Below are positions 27,096-36,970 of a DNA stretch of 64,000 nt, piece after piece. The stretch lies in NCBI RefSeq assembly GCF_001579945.1, contig NZ_CP011971.1:3098030-3162029 (forward strand), in the 5' to 3' direction. Numbering within the stretch: the stretch's first letter is position 1; each line of letters opens with the position of its first letter. The position numbers and the translations under genes were made by a program. Source of the stretch: Steroidobacter denitrificans (GTDB lineage: Bacteria > Pseudomonadota > Gammaproteobacteria > Steroidobacterales > Steroidobacteraceae). The notes beneath the pieces are model-generated. The model was given only the letters and a program-made list of their open reading frames with translations, did no database searches and was not told where the DNA came from.

Positions 27096-28232
27096 ATGAA
27101 CGAGTTCAGCCGGCCACTCACGATCCATTACTTCGGCAACTCGCTACTGCAATGGGGCGCCTTCGTCATCATCGCGACAATGGCGCTGCTGACACTGTTG
27201 CTGATACGCCGCCTGGTTCGTAACCGGCATGCCGTGCTGGCGGCGACCGCGGAAATCGAATTCGCCGAGCGGTTCTTCCAGATCGCCAGCCGCACCAGCA
27301 GCGCATTCCTGGCGATCGTCTCGGTCTACGCCGGCCTGCTGGCTTTGAAGCTCCCGGAAAACGCCTACCAGGCGATTCATACCGCGTTCACAATTGCCGT
27401 CTTCTGGCAGACTGGCTTGTGGGCAAGCACGGCGGTACTCGCCGCGGTGCAACGCCGGCGCCGCGGTGCCCTGAAGAGCGACCAGGCCGCGGCCAGCTCA
27501 TTGGGCATTATCGGTTTCGTCGCCCGCCTGACGATCTGGTCGCTGGTCCTGCTGCTGACCCTCGATAATCTCGGCATCCAGATCAAGTCGCTGCTGGCCG
27601 GACTCGGTATCGGCGGCATTGCGGTGGCGCTCGCAGCTCAGAATATTCTGGGCGATCTGTTCGCATCCCTGTCCATTACGCTCGACCGTCCTTTCGTGGT
27701 GGGCGACGCGCTGCAGGTCGATGAATTCAGCGGCACGGTGGAATACATCGGCGTGAAAAGTACCCGCCTGCGCAGTGTCAGCGGTGAACAGATCATCATT
27801 CCGAACGCCAACCTGCTCAGCAGCCGGATTCGCAACAATGCCCGCCTGCGAGAGCGACGGGTGATCTATACCCTCAGCGTCGATCAGCTGACGTCCCACG
27901 AACAGCTGCGGCGGCTTCCGGGCATTTTGCGCGAACTGATCGAATCACATCGCGATGTACGCTTCGATCGTGCGCATTTCGCCAGGATCGGCTCATCCTC
28001 GTTCGACATCGAAGCCGTATATATCGTCACGACGCCGAACTACGGCAGACACATGGACATCCTCCAGGACATTCACCTGCGGCTGCTCGACATCATGGGT
28101 CGTGAGGGCATCTCGCTCGCCCAGCCGTCCCAGAAGCTGTATATGCAAGATCCGGCGCCGCACGTATCCACGGAATTGCAGCTCGTCGCGGCCGAGGAAA
28201 GCCGATCCGCGGCAACCGATCCGGCTGGCTGA
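27096..28232 (+). CDS. small-conductance mechanosensitive channel (MscS family)
   Basis: A 378-residue membrane protein with about four predicted helices, ending in the pore helix and MscS beta domain: LLAGLGIGGIAVALAAQNILGDLFASLSITLDRPF, VGDALQVDEFSGTVEYIGVKSTRLRS, and IPNANLLSSRIRN. It releases solutes on osmotic downshock. GAGGAAAG before ATG 27096 fixes the start. The open frame upstream to 26970 looks non-coding. It belongs to the longer MscS relatives (YbdG/YnaI-like) rather than E. coli MscS itself. Confidence 0.92.
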   Translation: MNEFSRPLTIHYFGNSLLQWGAFVIIATMALLTLLLIRRLVRNRHAVLAATAEIEFAERFFQIASRTSSAFLAIVSVYAGLLALKLPENAYQAIHTAFTIAVFWQTGLWASTAVLAAVQRRRRGALKSDQAAASSLGIIGFVARLTIWSLVLLLTLDNLGIQIKSLLAGLGIGGIAVALAAQNILGDLFASLSITLDRPFVVGDALQVDEFSGTVEYIGVKSTRLRSVSGEQIIIPNANLLSSRIRNNARLRERRVIYTLSVDQLTSHEQLRRLPGILRELIESHRDVRFDRAHFARIGSSSFDIEAVYIVTTPNYGRHMDILQDIHLRLLDIMGREGISLAQPSQKLYMQDPAPHVSTELQLVAAEESRSAATDPAG

Positions 28233-28293
28233 TCAAATCGGGGCGAGCCATGAGCCGGCGCCGCAGCATCACCTCCATCTTTGTAATTTTTTA

Positions 28294-28322
28294 TTGAAAT
28301 CATAAAGTTATATGTTTACATA
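28294..28322 (+). promoter_or_regulatory. sigma-70-like promoter for mdh
   Basis: TTGAAA (28294-28299), a 17-base spacer and TACATA (28317-28322) match the -35 and -10 consensus in 4 and 4 of 6 positions. They lie in the most AT-rich stretch of this part of the window, about 95 bases before mdh. Transcription would start near 28329. Confidence 0.5.
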
Positions 28323-28416
28323 AATCGCTTTACGATCCCGAGACCCCACCCTGGGCACGGCCTGCTAGAATTCGCGCCCCTTTGTGATGGTCTTTCGAGA
28401 TGGAGAGCCGCGGTTT

Positions 28417-29394
28417 ATGAAGAGTCCCGTGAATGTCGCGATCACCGGCGCCGCCGGACAGATCGGCTATGCCCTAGCCTTCCGCATCGCCTCGGGCCAG
28501 ATGCTCGGCGCCGACCAACCGGTCAACCTGCATCTGCTGGAAATCACCCCGGCGCTCGGCGCCCTGCAGGGCGTGCTGATGGAACTGAACGACTGCGCCT
28601 TTCCGACACTGAACAAGATCGTCGCCACCGACGATGCAAAGATCGCGTTCAAGGACTGTCACGCCGCGCTGCTGGTCGGCGCGCGGCCCCGCGGGCCGGG
28701 CATGGAGCGCAAGGATCTGCTGTTGGCAAATGCGCAGATCTTTTCCGTGCAGGGCAAGGCGCTCGATGAAGTCGCGGATCGCAATGTGCGCGTGCTGGTC
28801 GTCGGCAATCCCGCCAACACCAATTCGCTGATCGCCCAGCGCAATGCGCCGAACCTGAATCCGCGCAATTTCACGGCCATGGTCCGCCTGGATCACAATC
28901 GTGCGCTGGCGCAATTGGCGGAGAAAACCGCGGTCCACAGCACCCGGATCCGCAAGACGACGATCTGGGGCAATCACTCCTCCACTCAATATCCCGATCT
29001 GCATCACACGCTGGTGGACGGCAAACCGGCCTTGTCACTGGTCGAGCAATCCTGGTACGCGGACACCTTCATCCCCGTCGTGCAGCAACGCGGCGCGGCG
29101 ATCATCAAGGCGCGCGGACAGTCCTCGGCGGCCTCGGCGGCCTCGGCGGCCATCGATCATGTACGCGACTGGGTCAACGGTACGCCGGAAGGCGACTGGG
29201 TCAGCATGGGCGTGCCGTCCGACGGCAGCTACGGTATTCCGGAAGGCGTCATCTACGGTTATCCGGTGACCTGCAAGAACGGCGACTACCAGATCGTACA
29301 GGGACTGGACCTCAACGAATTCAGCCGTCAGCGCCTGGACGCCACCCACAAGGAGCTGCTGGAAGAACGCGACGGGGTGAAAGACCTGATTTGA
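28417..29394 (+). CDS. mdh: malate dehydrogenase
   Basis: A 325-residue NAD-dependent enzyme of the TCA cycle (malate to oxaloacetate). It has the dinucleotide motif [26 protein letters not shown], the catalytic stretch [13 protein letters not shown] (active-site His), and MVRLDHNRA. It belongs to the long cytosolic/LDH-like MDH type shared with Xanthomonas, not the E. coli short type. ATG 28417, with GGAGAG nine bases upstream, matches the family start. An in-frame 9-bp triplication encodes ASAASAASA. Confidence 0.96.
   Translation: MKSPVNVAITGAAGQIGYALAFRIASGQMLGADQPVNLHLLEITPALGALQGVLMELNDCAFPTLNKIVATDDAKIAFKDCHAALLVGARPRGPGMERKDLLLANAQIFSVQGKALDEVADRNVRVLVVGNPANTNSLIAQRNAPNLNPRNFTAMVRLDHNRALAQLAEKTAVHSTRIRKTTIWGNHSSTQYPDLHHTLVDGKPALSLVEQSWYADTFIPVVQQRGAAIIKARGQSSAASAASAAIDHVRDWVNGTPEGDWVSMGVPSDGSYGIPEGVIYGYPVTCKNGDYQIVQGLDLNEFSRQRLDATHKELLEERDGVKDLI
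29123..29149. repeat. three perfect 9-bp tandem units in mdh
   Basis: CCTCGGCGG occurs three times in a row, in frame, encoding Ser-Ala-Ala repeats near residue 240. Homologues have a similar SSAASAANAAID stretch, so the repeat lies in a naturally Ala-rich helix and is a site of possible slippage. Confidence 0.85.
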
Positions 29395-29400
29395 TTGGGG

Positions 29401-29434
29401 CCGTCTGGCCGGCGCGGCCGTGCCGGCCAGACGG
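29401..29434 (+). terminator. strong hairpin after mdh
   Basis: CCGTCTGGCCGGC and GCCGGCCAGACGG form a perfect 13-bp stem with an 8-base loop, six bases after the mdh stop. No T-run follows, so it may act as a 3'-end stabiliser or a non-canonical terminator separating mdh from fadE. Confidence 0.5.
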
Positions 29435-29496
29435 AACTCCTCCAGCTTGTGAGCCCTTGCTGAGCCAAGGACAGCAAGCTACTGTCGGGGTCACCT

Positions 29497-32031
29497 GTGT
29501 CCGAGGCATTCGCAGTGAGCAGCGTGATCTGGTTCGTATCGTTCCTGTTCGGTGCGTTGATCCTGACTTATCAGCGCGTATCCCTTCTTGCGGCAAGCCT
29601 GATCTTCGGCGCGGTACTGCTGCTCTATACGCTATCGGGCACCGGCTCGCCGGCCTGGACGATCGCACTGTGGGCAATGCTGGTCTCGATGATGCTGCTG
29701 AATATCGATTCAGTGCGCATACGCTTCATCAGCCGGCCATTCCTGCGCACCTACCGCCGCATGCTGCCGTCGATGTCGCAGACCGAGAAGGATGCGCTGG
29801 AAGCCGGCACGGTGTGGTGGGATGGGGAGTTGTTCACGGGTGGTCCGGACTGGGAGAAGCTGCTATCGGCCGCCGCGCCGCGGCTGTCCGCGGAAGAACA
29901 GGCATTTCTGCATGGTCCTTGCGAGGACCTGTGCCGGATGATCGACGACTGGGACATCACCCATAATCGGGCCGACCTGCCGCCGTCGGTGTGGGACTAC
30001 ATCAAGCGCAAAGGTTTTTTTGCGATGATCATCCCGAAAAAATACGGCGGACTGGAATTCTCGGCCTATGCACATTCCTGCGTGCTGACAAAGCTCGCCA
30101 GCCGCTCCGGCGTGGTGGCCTCCACCATCGCGGTGCCCAATTCACTGGGACCTGCGGAACTGCTGCTGCATTACGGCACCCAGGCGCAGCGCGATCATTA
30201 TCTGCCCCGCCTGGCGCGGGGCGACGAAGTTCCCTGTTTCGCTCTCACCGGACCGCGCGCCGGGTCGGACGCCGGCGCCATCCCGGACACGGGCATCGTG
30301 TGCAAGGGCTCGTACCAGGGCCGGGAAACCATCGGCATCCGCCTGAATTTCACCAAACGCTATATCACGCTGGCGCCGATCGCCAGCGTGATCGGCCTGG
30401 CATTCCGGCTATCGGATCCGGACCGCCTGCTGGGCGAGCGTATCGACTACGGCATCACCTGCGCGCTGGTTCCGCGGGATACGCCCGGCATCACGATCGG
30501 ACGGCGCCACTTCCCCCTGAACTCGCCTTTCCAGAACGGCCCCCTCCAGGGCAAGGACGTATTCGTTCCACTGGACTTCATCATCGGCGGGATGGAAATG
30601 GCCGGTCAGGGTTGGCGCATGCTGGTGGAACAACTGTCCGTGGGCCGCTGCATTTCCCTGCCCTCCAGCGCGACCGGCGCCGCCAAGGCGGCGGTGTTCG
30701 CCTCCGGAGCCTATGCGCGACTGCGCCGGCAATTCAATATGCCGGTGGGAAAATTCGAGGGAGTAGCCGAAGTACTGGCGCGCATGTGCGGGCACACCTA
30801 CATCATGGATGCAGCACGCTCGGTGACGACGGGAGCGATCGACGGCGGTGAAAAACCGTCCGTGCCTGCGGCGATGTTGAAGTATCACCTCACGGAATAC
30901 GGCCGCAGGGTCGCCAACGACGCCATGGACATCCATGGCGGCAAGGGCATCTGCCTGGGTCCGCGCAACTATCTCGGGCGCAGCTACCAGTTGGTGCCCG
31001 TGGCCATCACGGTGGAAGGCGCAAACATCCTGACACGCAGCTTGATCATTTTCGGACAAGGCGCAATACGCTGCCATCCGTTCGTGTTGCGGGAAATGAA
31101 CGCCGCACGCGACAAGGACAAACGTCGTGGCGTCAAGGAATTCGATGCCGCGCTGTTCGGCCATATCGGCTTCACGATCAGCAATGCGGTGCGCTCGCTG
31201 ATCATGGCGCTCACCCTGGCGCGCTTCTCGCGCGTGCCGCCAATCGGTCCGACTCAGCGGTTTTATCAGCACATCAACCGCTTCAGCGCCTCGTTCGCCT
31301 TCGCGACCGACGTGGCGATGCTTACCCTGGGGGGCTATCTCAAGAAAAAAGAAAGCCTGTCTGCACGACTCGGCGACGTGCTGTCCCGCATGTATCTGGC
31401 CTCGATGGTGCTGAAGCATTACGAGAACGAAGGCCGACACGAGGAGGATCTGCCGCTGGTGGAATGGAGCTGCCGCACGCTGCTGTACGAGGCCCAGGAG
31501 CAGCTGCACATGTTCCTGCGTAATTTTCCGAACCGGCCCCTCGCCGCGCTGATGCGATTCTTCATTTTTCCTCGTGGCCAGACCTACCATGCGCCTGCGG
31601 ACCGGCTCGCCCATGTCCTGGCGGAACAGGTTCTGCGCCCCACCGCGACGCGCGACCGGCTGACTGCGGGAATCTATCGCACGATCGAGCCCGGTAACCC
31701 ACTGGGCATGTTGCAAGATGCGCTGGAACGGGCAGACGGCGCCGAGCCGCTGGAGAAGCGCGTACGAGTCGAAGGCGTGAAAACAGGCCGCGTCACCGCC
31801 TTGGAGCTGCCGGACCAGATTCGCCAGGCGCTTGCTGCCGGCATCCTGTCGGAAATCGAAGCCGCAACCTTGCAGGACCACGACCGGCGGGTCATGGAGA
31901 TCGTCAGGGTCGACGATTTCGCCACCATGGAAATCGCCGTGCAGCCGCGTGCGGAGGATACCGCCATGAATTCGGCTTCGCCGGCCGGCAACACGCCGAC
32001 GCATCAGAACGAGGCAGCCTCACAGGCGTGA
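29497..32031 (+). CDS. fadE: acyl-CoA dehydrogenase (FadE type)
   Basis: An 844-residue FAD enzyme for the first step of fatty-acid beta-oxidation. Two to three N-terminal hydrophobic helices (residues about 7-65) suggest membrane association, as in E. coli FadE. The dehydrogenase core has CFALTGPRAGSDAGAIPD and DIHGGKGICLGPRNYLGRSYQ. The C-terminal part is the extra domain typical of FadE (DUF1974 type). GTG 29497 follows GGGG at 29487-29490; GTG 29515 is possible. E. coli FadE has about 814 residues. No other fad genes are adjacent. Confidence 0.93.
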   Translation: MSEAFAVSSVIWFVSFLFGALILTYQRVSLLAASLIFGAVLLLYTLSGTGSPAWTIALWAMLVSMMLLNIDSVRIRFISRPFLRTYRRMLPSMSQTEKDALEAGTVWWDGELFTGGPDWEKLLSAAAPRLSAEEQAFLHGPCEDLCRMIDDWDITHNRADLPPSVWDYIKRKGFFAMIIPKKYGGLEFSAYAHSCVLTKLASRSGVVASTIAVPNSLGPAELLLHYGTQAQRDHYLPRLARGDEVPCFALTGPRAGSDAGAIPDTGIVCKGSYQGRETIGIRLNFTKRYITLAPIASVIGLAFRLSDPDRLLGERIDYGITCALVPRDTPGITIGRRHFPLNSPFQNGPLQGKDVFVPLDFIIGGMEMAGQGWRMLVEQLSVGRCISLPSSATGAAKAAVFASGAYARLRRQFNMPVGKFEGVAEVLARMCGHTYIMDAARSVTTGAIDGGEKPSVPAAMLKYHLTEYGRRVANDAMDIHGGKGICLGPRNYLGRSYQLVPVAITVEGANILTRSLIIFGQGAIRCHPFVLREMNAARDKDKRRGVKEFDAALFGHIGFTISNAVRSLIMALTLARFSRVPPIGPTQRFYQHINRFSASFAFATDVAMLTLGGYLKKKESLSARLGDVLSRMYLASMVLKHYENEGRHEEDLPLVEWSCRTLLYEAQEQLHMFLRNFPNRPLAALMRFFIFPRGQTYHAPADRLAHVLAEQVLRPTATRDRLTAGIYRTIEPGNPLGMLQDALERADGAEPLEKRVRVEGVKTGRVTALELPDQIRQALAAGILSEIEAATLQDHDRRVMEIVRVDDFATMEIAVQPRAEDTAMNSASPAGNTPTHQNEAASQA

Positions 32032-32057
32032 GGCGGCTTCACAGAGGTGGTGCTGCA

Positions 32058-33311
32058 ATGAACTTTCACGGCACCGGGACGGAGTTCAGTGGAGACCGGC
32101 TGAGCATGCGTGCCGTGCTGCACGTCGATATGGACGCCTTCTATGCCGCCGTGGAAGCACTCGATCATCCCCCGTTGCGCGGCAAGCCGCTGATCGTCGG
32201 CGGATTGGGCGGGCGCGGCGTAGTCGCGGCGGCGAGCTACGAAGTACGCCGGTTCGGCGTGCACTCGGCGATGCCGGTGAGCCAGGCCCTGCGTCGTTGC
32301 CCCGAGGCGATCTGCATCGAGCCGCGTTTCGAGCGCTACAAGGCTGTATCTCGCGCCGTCTTCGGCATATTCCACGAGTTCACACCGCTGGTGGAAAGTT
32401 TGTCGCTGGACGAGGCATTTCTGGACGTGACCCATAGCCGCAATGCCTTGGGCTCGGCGGAATCGATCGCACGATCGATAAAACAGAAAATTCTCGAGCG
32501 CACCGGTCTCACCGCCTCGGTGGGCATCGCATCCAACAAATTGGTTGCCAAGATCGCCTCGGAGCTGCGCAAGCCCGACGGACTGGTGTCGGTGCCGCAG
32601 GAACGGGTCGTCGCGTTGCTGGATCCGCTGCCGGTGCGCACATTGTTCGGCATCGGCGCCAAGACGGCATCGCAGTTGGAAAATCTCGGCATCCACACCC
32701 TGCGTGAGCTACGGCTCCCCCCGGACGTGGCGTTGCAGCCGGTGTTCGGCCGCCACGCCGCGCACATCAAGGCGCGGGCCGCGGGCATCGACGATCGGCC
32801 GGTGATCGCGGATTGGGACGAGAAAAGGATTTCGACGGAAGAAACGTTCGCGACCGACATCCTCGAACGGCGGCATCTGCATGCCGCGCTGGCGCAGATT
32901 GCAGACCGTACGGCAGCGCGCCTGCGGACCCAGGGATGGCTTGCCGCCACGCTGATCGTGAAGATCCGGCGCCGGGACTTTCGGACCTACACCCGCCAAT
33001 GCCCGATCCGCCCGGCCACGCAGGCATCCCGCCTCTTGGCGCAGACAGCAGCCCGATTGCTCGATGAATGGCTGGAAGAGCAACCGGGTGCGGCCGTTCG
33101 ACTGCTCGGTGTCGGCGCCGGCGATCTGACCCAGGCGGCTCAACTTGACCTGTTCGACATTCCGGAAGCACAGCGCAATCGGCAGCTGGATGCCGCGATC
33201 GACAACATCCGTGCACGATTCGGCAGCGCAGCCCTGGCACGCGGCAGCGCTCTGCCGAACCGCAGCGATCCCGGCGTGGACGGCGGCATGCCGCGCCGTG
33301 GCTCACGCTGA
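32058..33311 (+). CDS. dinB: DNA polymerase IV
   Basis: A 417-residue Y-family translesion polymerase. Catalytic carboxylates are in LHVDMDAFYAAVE and SLDEAFLDVT. Further marks are the helix-hairpin-helix stretch LFGIGAKTASQLENLGI and the little-finger domain (SVGIASNKLVAKIASELRKPDG lies in the palm). ATG 32058 has AGAGGTGG about eight bases before it; ATG 32106 is an alternative nearer the conserved start. The C-terminus after LDLFDIPEAQRNRQLDAAIDNI carries only a short tail, so the beta-clamp motif is not certain. No LexA box was recognised upstream. Confidence 0.95.
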   Translation: MNFHGTGTEFSGDRLSMRAVLHVDMDAFYAAVEALDHPPLRGKPLIVGGLGGRGVVAAASYEVRRFGVHSAMPVSQALRRCPEAICIEPRFERYKAVSRAVFGIFHEFTPLVESLSLDEAFLDVTHSRNALGSAESIARSIKQKILERTGLTASVGIASNKLVAKIASELRKPDGLVSVPQERVVALLDPLPVRTLFGIGAKTASQLENLGIHTLRELRLPPDVALQPVFGRHAAHIKARAAGIDDRPVIADWDEKRISTEETFATDILERRHLHAALAQIADRTAARLRTQGWLAATLIVKIRRRDFRTYTRQCPIRPATQASRLLAQTAARLLDEWLEEQPGAAVRLLGVGAGDLTQAAQLDLFDIPEAQRNRQLDAAIDNIRARFGSAALARGSALPNRSDPGVDGGMPRRGSR

Positions 33312-33349
33312 GTCGCCCGCCGGCGTCCGCCGATCGGCAGATGACACCC

Positions 33350-34057
33350 TCAACCATGCCGGGCAGGGCGCTGTGCCCGCCTGTCCCGCATGCCGGGCAA
33401 TCCGAATGTTGCGGCGACGAGCTGGGTACCCAGCAATTTCGCAGCCGACAGTCGCATCTGGTCGCCAAGATGCGCAAAGCGCAGCAGATCCCGCCAGAAT
33501 GCGGGGTGTGCCGGCCAACCCGGCGCCAACAGATCGGGATGCGCTGCCGCCAGGTGCTTCACCTGCCATATCGTCAATTGTGCCAGCCTCATCGCGGTGG
33601 CTTCCGGCATGGCATACACGATGCGCGTACTCAAACGATTGACCGCGGCGACATGCCAGGCATGCAGCAGGGCCACCTCGCAGAATGCATGTGCCGCGGA
33701 TCCGGGGACACTGGCATAGCGCTGCGTCACGGGCATGCTGACGGCAGTCCGCTTGGCGTCCCGACAGACCTGCTCCCAGAACGGCTCATCATCGAAACGC
33801 AGCGAGTAAAGCGCGAACGGCGAGGTCGCCAGCCCATCGCATGCCGCGCGGGACAATGTCCGGATCCAGGGATGCAACCGTACCGGCAGCCGCTGCGCCT
33901 GGCCGGTACAAGGCGTGCGCCGACAGTCCGCAACCAACAATTCCAGGTAATCCAGATTGAGCGCGTGCACGCGCGCGAGCAAGGCCGTGGTCAAGACAGG
34001 CGCAAGATTTTCCGACGAGTCGTCCGTGAATACATGGGGCATGAATACCTGGGACAT
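33350..34057 (-). CDS. conserved-looking protein of unknown function
   Basis: A 235-residue cytosolic protein with normal amino acid composition and no signal or membrane segment. It includes LDYLELLVADCRRTP, FALYSLRFDDEPFWEQVCRDA and a helical C-terminal half (HAFCEVALLHAWHVAAVNRLSTRIVYAM). I recognise no domain. It faces an FlhC-like regulator gene across a 180-base gap, so the two may share a control region. The start MSQVFMPHV is supported only by position. Confidence 0.7.
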   Translation of the reverse strand: MSQVFMPHVFTDDSSENLAPVLTTALLARVHALNLDYLELLVADCRRTPCTGQAQRLPVRLHPWIRTLSRAACDGLATSPFALYSLRFDDEPFWEQVCRDAKRTAVSMPVTQRYASVPGSAAHAFCEVALLHAWHVAAVNRLSTRIVYAMPEATAMRLAQLTIWQVKHLAAAHPDLLAPGWPAHPAFWRDLLRFAHLGDQMRLSAAKLLGTQLVAATFGLPGMRDRRAQRPARHG

Positions 34058-34237
34058 GGGTGCTTCCTTGCACGGTCGCTGATCGACGTACCATTAGAAC
34101 GTGCTGCGGCACTCGGGTCAATCGTGGCGAACGCGCGCAGCCCGATCCCGCGGACTTGCGTTAGGATCCGAGTGACGACACGGCCGCCGGAAGCGGTTCA
34201 GAGCAGCAATCATTCGCGGGAATGGACGGCCCATCCG

Positions 34238-34864
34238 ATGCAAATCAGCAACGAACGGTATTTCCTGGAACGCCGCCGTCATGATCTGGCGCTGCGCATG
34301 CTTCGCCACGAGGCACGCACCCGCACGATCAACGACTGTACCGGGCTGTCGGAGTCGCAGATTCGCCGCCTCTACCAAAGCTACGCGTTGCGCCATACAA
34401 GCGCGCCGCTGCGCCGACATCGCGGCAAATCGCCGCGTCAGGTGGCATACTTCACTCGCAATGTCCGCATCCAGCTGGCGGCATCGGTACTGGTCAACCT
34501 GTTCAACACCTTCGGCCTGCTGGAACGCCGCCCAAGGCCCGGTGCGGCAGGAATGGAGTTTGCCTGGCGATTCTGCGATGCCTTTGAAACCCACCGCCAA
34601 CTGCTGGCGGCAACGCATCCTCAGCTGCTGGATTCGCAGGATTTATCGATCGAACATGCCTGGTTCCTGTTGCAGCATCTGCATGGCGGGGGCGAACTAC
34701 GTATTTCCCAATGTCACGTTTGCACCGGGCAATATCTGTACTCCCTGGCGCGGCCACACGGCCATCCCTGTCCGGCATGCAAATTAAAGAAAAAACCAGC
34801 TCGGCCACGTCCACGGCAGGCAACCCTGCGGATGACAGGTATTCGCGGGAAGCCGGCCTGCTAG
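34238..34864 (+). CDS. FlhC-like transcriptional regulator
   Basis: A 208-residue protein resembling FlhC, the DNA-binding subunit of the flagellar master regulator FlhD4C2. The N-terminal region (LALRMLRHEARTRTINDCTGLSESQIRRLYQSY) matches the FlhC helical domain. The C-terminal region has the four-cysteine zinc site C-H-V-C-x16-C-P-A-C. A basic tail follows. No flhD or flagellar gene lies in the window, so it is an orphan member that may control something else. ATG 34238 precedes the conserved start; the frame is open further upstream without protein character. Confidence 0.72.
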   Translation: MQISNERYFLERRRHDLALRMLRHEARTRTINDCTGLSESQIRRLYQSYALRHTSAPLRRHRGKSPRQVAYFTRNVRIQLAASVLVNLFNTFGLLERRPRPGAAGMEFAWRFCDAFETHRQLLAATHPQLLDSQDLSIEHAWFLLQHLHGGGELRISQCHVCTGQYLYSLARPHGHPCPACKLKKKPARPRPRQATLRMTGIRGKPAC

Positions 34865-34873
34865 ACTGAGCGC

Positions 34874-35836
34874 ATGGCACCGCCGCGCCCGCATCCGCAC
34901 ATCCTGGCCGGTCCTTATCTTGATCGCGCTACGTCGTGGCGCAAGGACGACTCGCGCCTGCGCGCAGCACTCGAAGACCCGGCATCCTGGTTCGTGCCGG
35001 TCTGGCGCTCACGCAGCCTGATCGTCCCGTCCGAACAAGGCATCAGCGCGCATCTGCTGAGCGGCTGCGGATCGCTGGCGGCATCGCTCGACGTCAGCCA
35101 GTTCATCCTGCTGGGCGAGTTCCGCAGCCATGCCTGTTTTGCGGTGGAGATACCGTCCGAACAGATGCCTGCGCTGGACGCATACGGCAAGTTCGAGGAT
35201 CTGCGCCTGATCGCCGGCGATCTGCCCCAGGAGGAAGCCGGCCTGCTCGCCTATGCGCGAGCCATGATTCACTGGCGCAACCAGCATCGCTACTGCGGAC
35301 GCTGCGGCTCGCCGACACTGTCCTCGCAAGGCGGCCAGATACTCCGCTGCACCAACCCGAGTTGTTCGGCTCAACAGTTCCCGCGCATCGATCCGGCGGT
35401 CATCGTGCTGGTCACCGATGGTGAATGCGCGCTGCTGGGACGCCAGGCCAGCTGGCCCACAGGCCGTTTCTCGACGATCGCCGGCTTCGTCGAGCCAGGC
35501 GAGAGCCTGGAGGACGCCGTGATTCGCGAGGTGCGCGAGGAGACCGGGGTGGAAGCCGGCTTGGCCGAATATCATTCCTCGCAGCCCTGGCCCTTTCCAT
35601 CCTCTTTGATGCTCGGTTTCATGGCACGCGCCCATCGCAGCCGGATCCAACTTCGGGATCAGGAGTTGGAAGAAGCCAGGTGGGTCAGCCGCGCAGACAT
35701 CGCCGCTGGACGGGTGGCGCTTCCCGCGGCGCATTCCATCTCCTTCTCTTTGATCGAGGACTGGTACGACACAGCCGCGCCTCGTCCGCTGCGCCAGGAA
35801 CCCGGCGCCCGGATATGGCATCCACGCCCGCGCTGA
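34874..35836 (+). CDS. nudC: NAD(+) diphosphatase / RNA decapping enzyme NudC
   Basis: A 320-residue Nudix enzyme that splits NAD(H) into NMN and AMP and removes NAD caps from RNA. It has the zinc-ribbon cysteines (YCGRCG ... CTNPSC). The Nudix box GFVEPGESLEDAVIREVREE has all key residues. The family motif SQPWPFPSS gives specificity for NAD. It starts nine bases after the FlhC-like gene. The N-terminal domain is divergent, as is usual for NudC. Confidence 0.95.
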   Translation: MAPPRPHPHILAGPYLDRATSWRKDDSRLRAALEDPASWFVPVWRSRSLIVPSEQGISAHLLSGCGSLAASLDVSQFILLGEFRSHACFAVEIPSEQMPALDAYGKFEDLRLIAGDLPQEEAGLLAYARAMIHWRNQHRYCGRCGSPTLSSQGGQILRCTNPSCSAQQFPRIDPAVIVLVTDGECALLGRQASWPTGRFSTIAGFVEPGESLEDAVIREVREETGVEAGLAEYHSSQPWPFPSSLMLGFMARAHRSRIQLRDQELEEARWVSRADIAAGRVALPAAHSISFSLIEDWYDTAAPRPLRQEPGARIWHPRPR

Positions 35837-36093
35837 TCCTCGGGAGCGGATCCGAAGCCGTTCGGATGCCGGTCCGTTCAGGTTCCGCTCACCTGCGCAG
35901 GACGATACTGCAACGATCGGCTCCGGCGACAATCAGCCCGGCAATGCGGCAGGCCGATTTCACTGGACCGCTCGATGCACGATCCTTGAACGATCGATGA
36001 TAACCATCGATGAACATGCCGAGTTCGCCGGTGCAGGGGCGAATGCCTGGACCGGCGGGCACAATATGCAACTCCTGCTCTACAATCCCTACC

Positions 36094-36942
36094 ATGTGTC
36101 TGCTCGTACTGGCCTGGAAATCCCACCCTCGATATCGTCTGATACTCGCCGGCAACCGTGACGAGTTTCATGATCGTCCGAGCGCCCCGCTCAACTGGTG
36201 GCAGGATGATCCCCGCGTGCTGGCGGGGCGGGATCTCAAGGCCGGCGGCACCTGGCTGGGCGTAGCACGCTCCGGGCGCTTCGGTGTAGTCACAAACTTT
36301 CGCGATCTGCAGGCGCCGATCGAAAAAGCGCCGTCGCGCGGGCAACTCGTACCGAGATTTCTGACGGGTGCGACCTCGCCCAAAGAGTTCCTGGACGATC
36401 TGCGCGGCGCGGCGCCCCGCTATTCGGGTTTCAATTTGCTGGTCGGCGGTACGCGGGCCCTGTACTACTTCTCCAATCGTGGATCGGCCGCACCCGCGCC
36501 CCTGGCTCCGGGCGTTTATGGCTTGAGCAACGGATTGCTCGATACCCCGTGGCCGAAGCTGACCCGTACCCGCCGGCGCTTCGAACAGTTGCTGATGCAC
36601 CCGGAGATTGCGCTGGAATCGCTGTTCGCCGCGCTCGCCGATCGCGAAATGGCGCCTCCCGATCAGTTGCCTTCGACCGGCCTGCCCACGGACTGGGAAC
36701 GCAATGTATCATCACCTTTCGTCCTCAATGAACGCTACGGCACGCGTTGCTCGAGTGTGTTGCTGGTCGAGCGCAATAGCCGCACCACACTGCTGGAGCG
36801 CCGTTTCGATTCGGCGGGCATTCAGACCGGCTCCTCGAGATTCGATTTCACCAGCACGGAAATGCCGGAGATATGGTTCGAAGCGGAGGATCGCAATGCG
36901 CCCGCCGTGACGGACACTTCGTTCGATTCTTCGCCGGAGTAG
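36094..36942 (+). CDS. NRDE/TANGO2 family protein
   Basis: A 282-residue protein beginning MCLLVLAWKSHPRYRLILAGNRDEFHDRP, with Cys2 and the NRDE motif that names the family, plus TWLGVARSGRFGVVTNFRD and YGLSNGLLDTPWPKL. The human relative TANGO2 has been linked to haem or lipid handling; the bacterial role is not established. ATG 36094 places the conserved Cys at position 2, which supports the start. It precedes tamA by 28 bases and may be co-transcribed. Confidence 0.88.
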   Translation: MCLLVLAWKSHPRYRLILAGNRDEFHDRPSAPLNWWQDDPRVLAGRDLKAGGTWLGVARSGRFGVVTNFRDLQAPIEKAPSRGQLVPRFLTGATSPKEFLDDLRGAAPRYSGFNLLVGGTRALYYFSNRGSAAPAPLAPGVYGLSNGLLDTPWPKLTRTRRRFEQLLMHPEIALESLFAALADREMAPPDQLPSTGLPTDWERNVSSPFVLNERYGTRCSSVLLVERNSRTTLLERRFDSAGIQTGSSRFDFTSTEMPEIWFEAEDRNAPAVTDTSFDSSPE

Positions 36943-36970
36943 TGCCGCGGCACGCGCGGCACGAACATCG

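Noticed and set aside
30409-32004. Long minus-strand reading frame opposite fadE (531 codons)
   Set aside because: It is antisense to a clear FadE protein, has no domain and has Arg/His/Gln-rich composition typical of GC-rich antisense frames.
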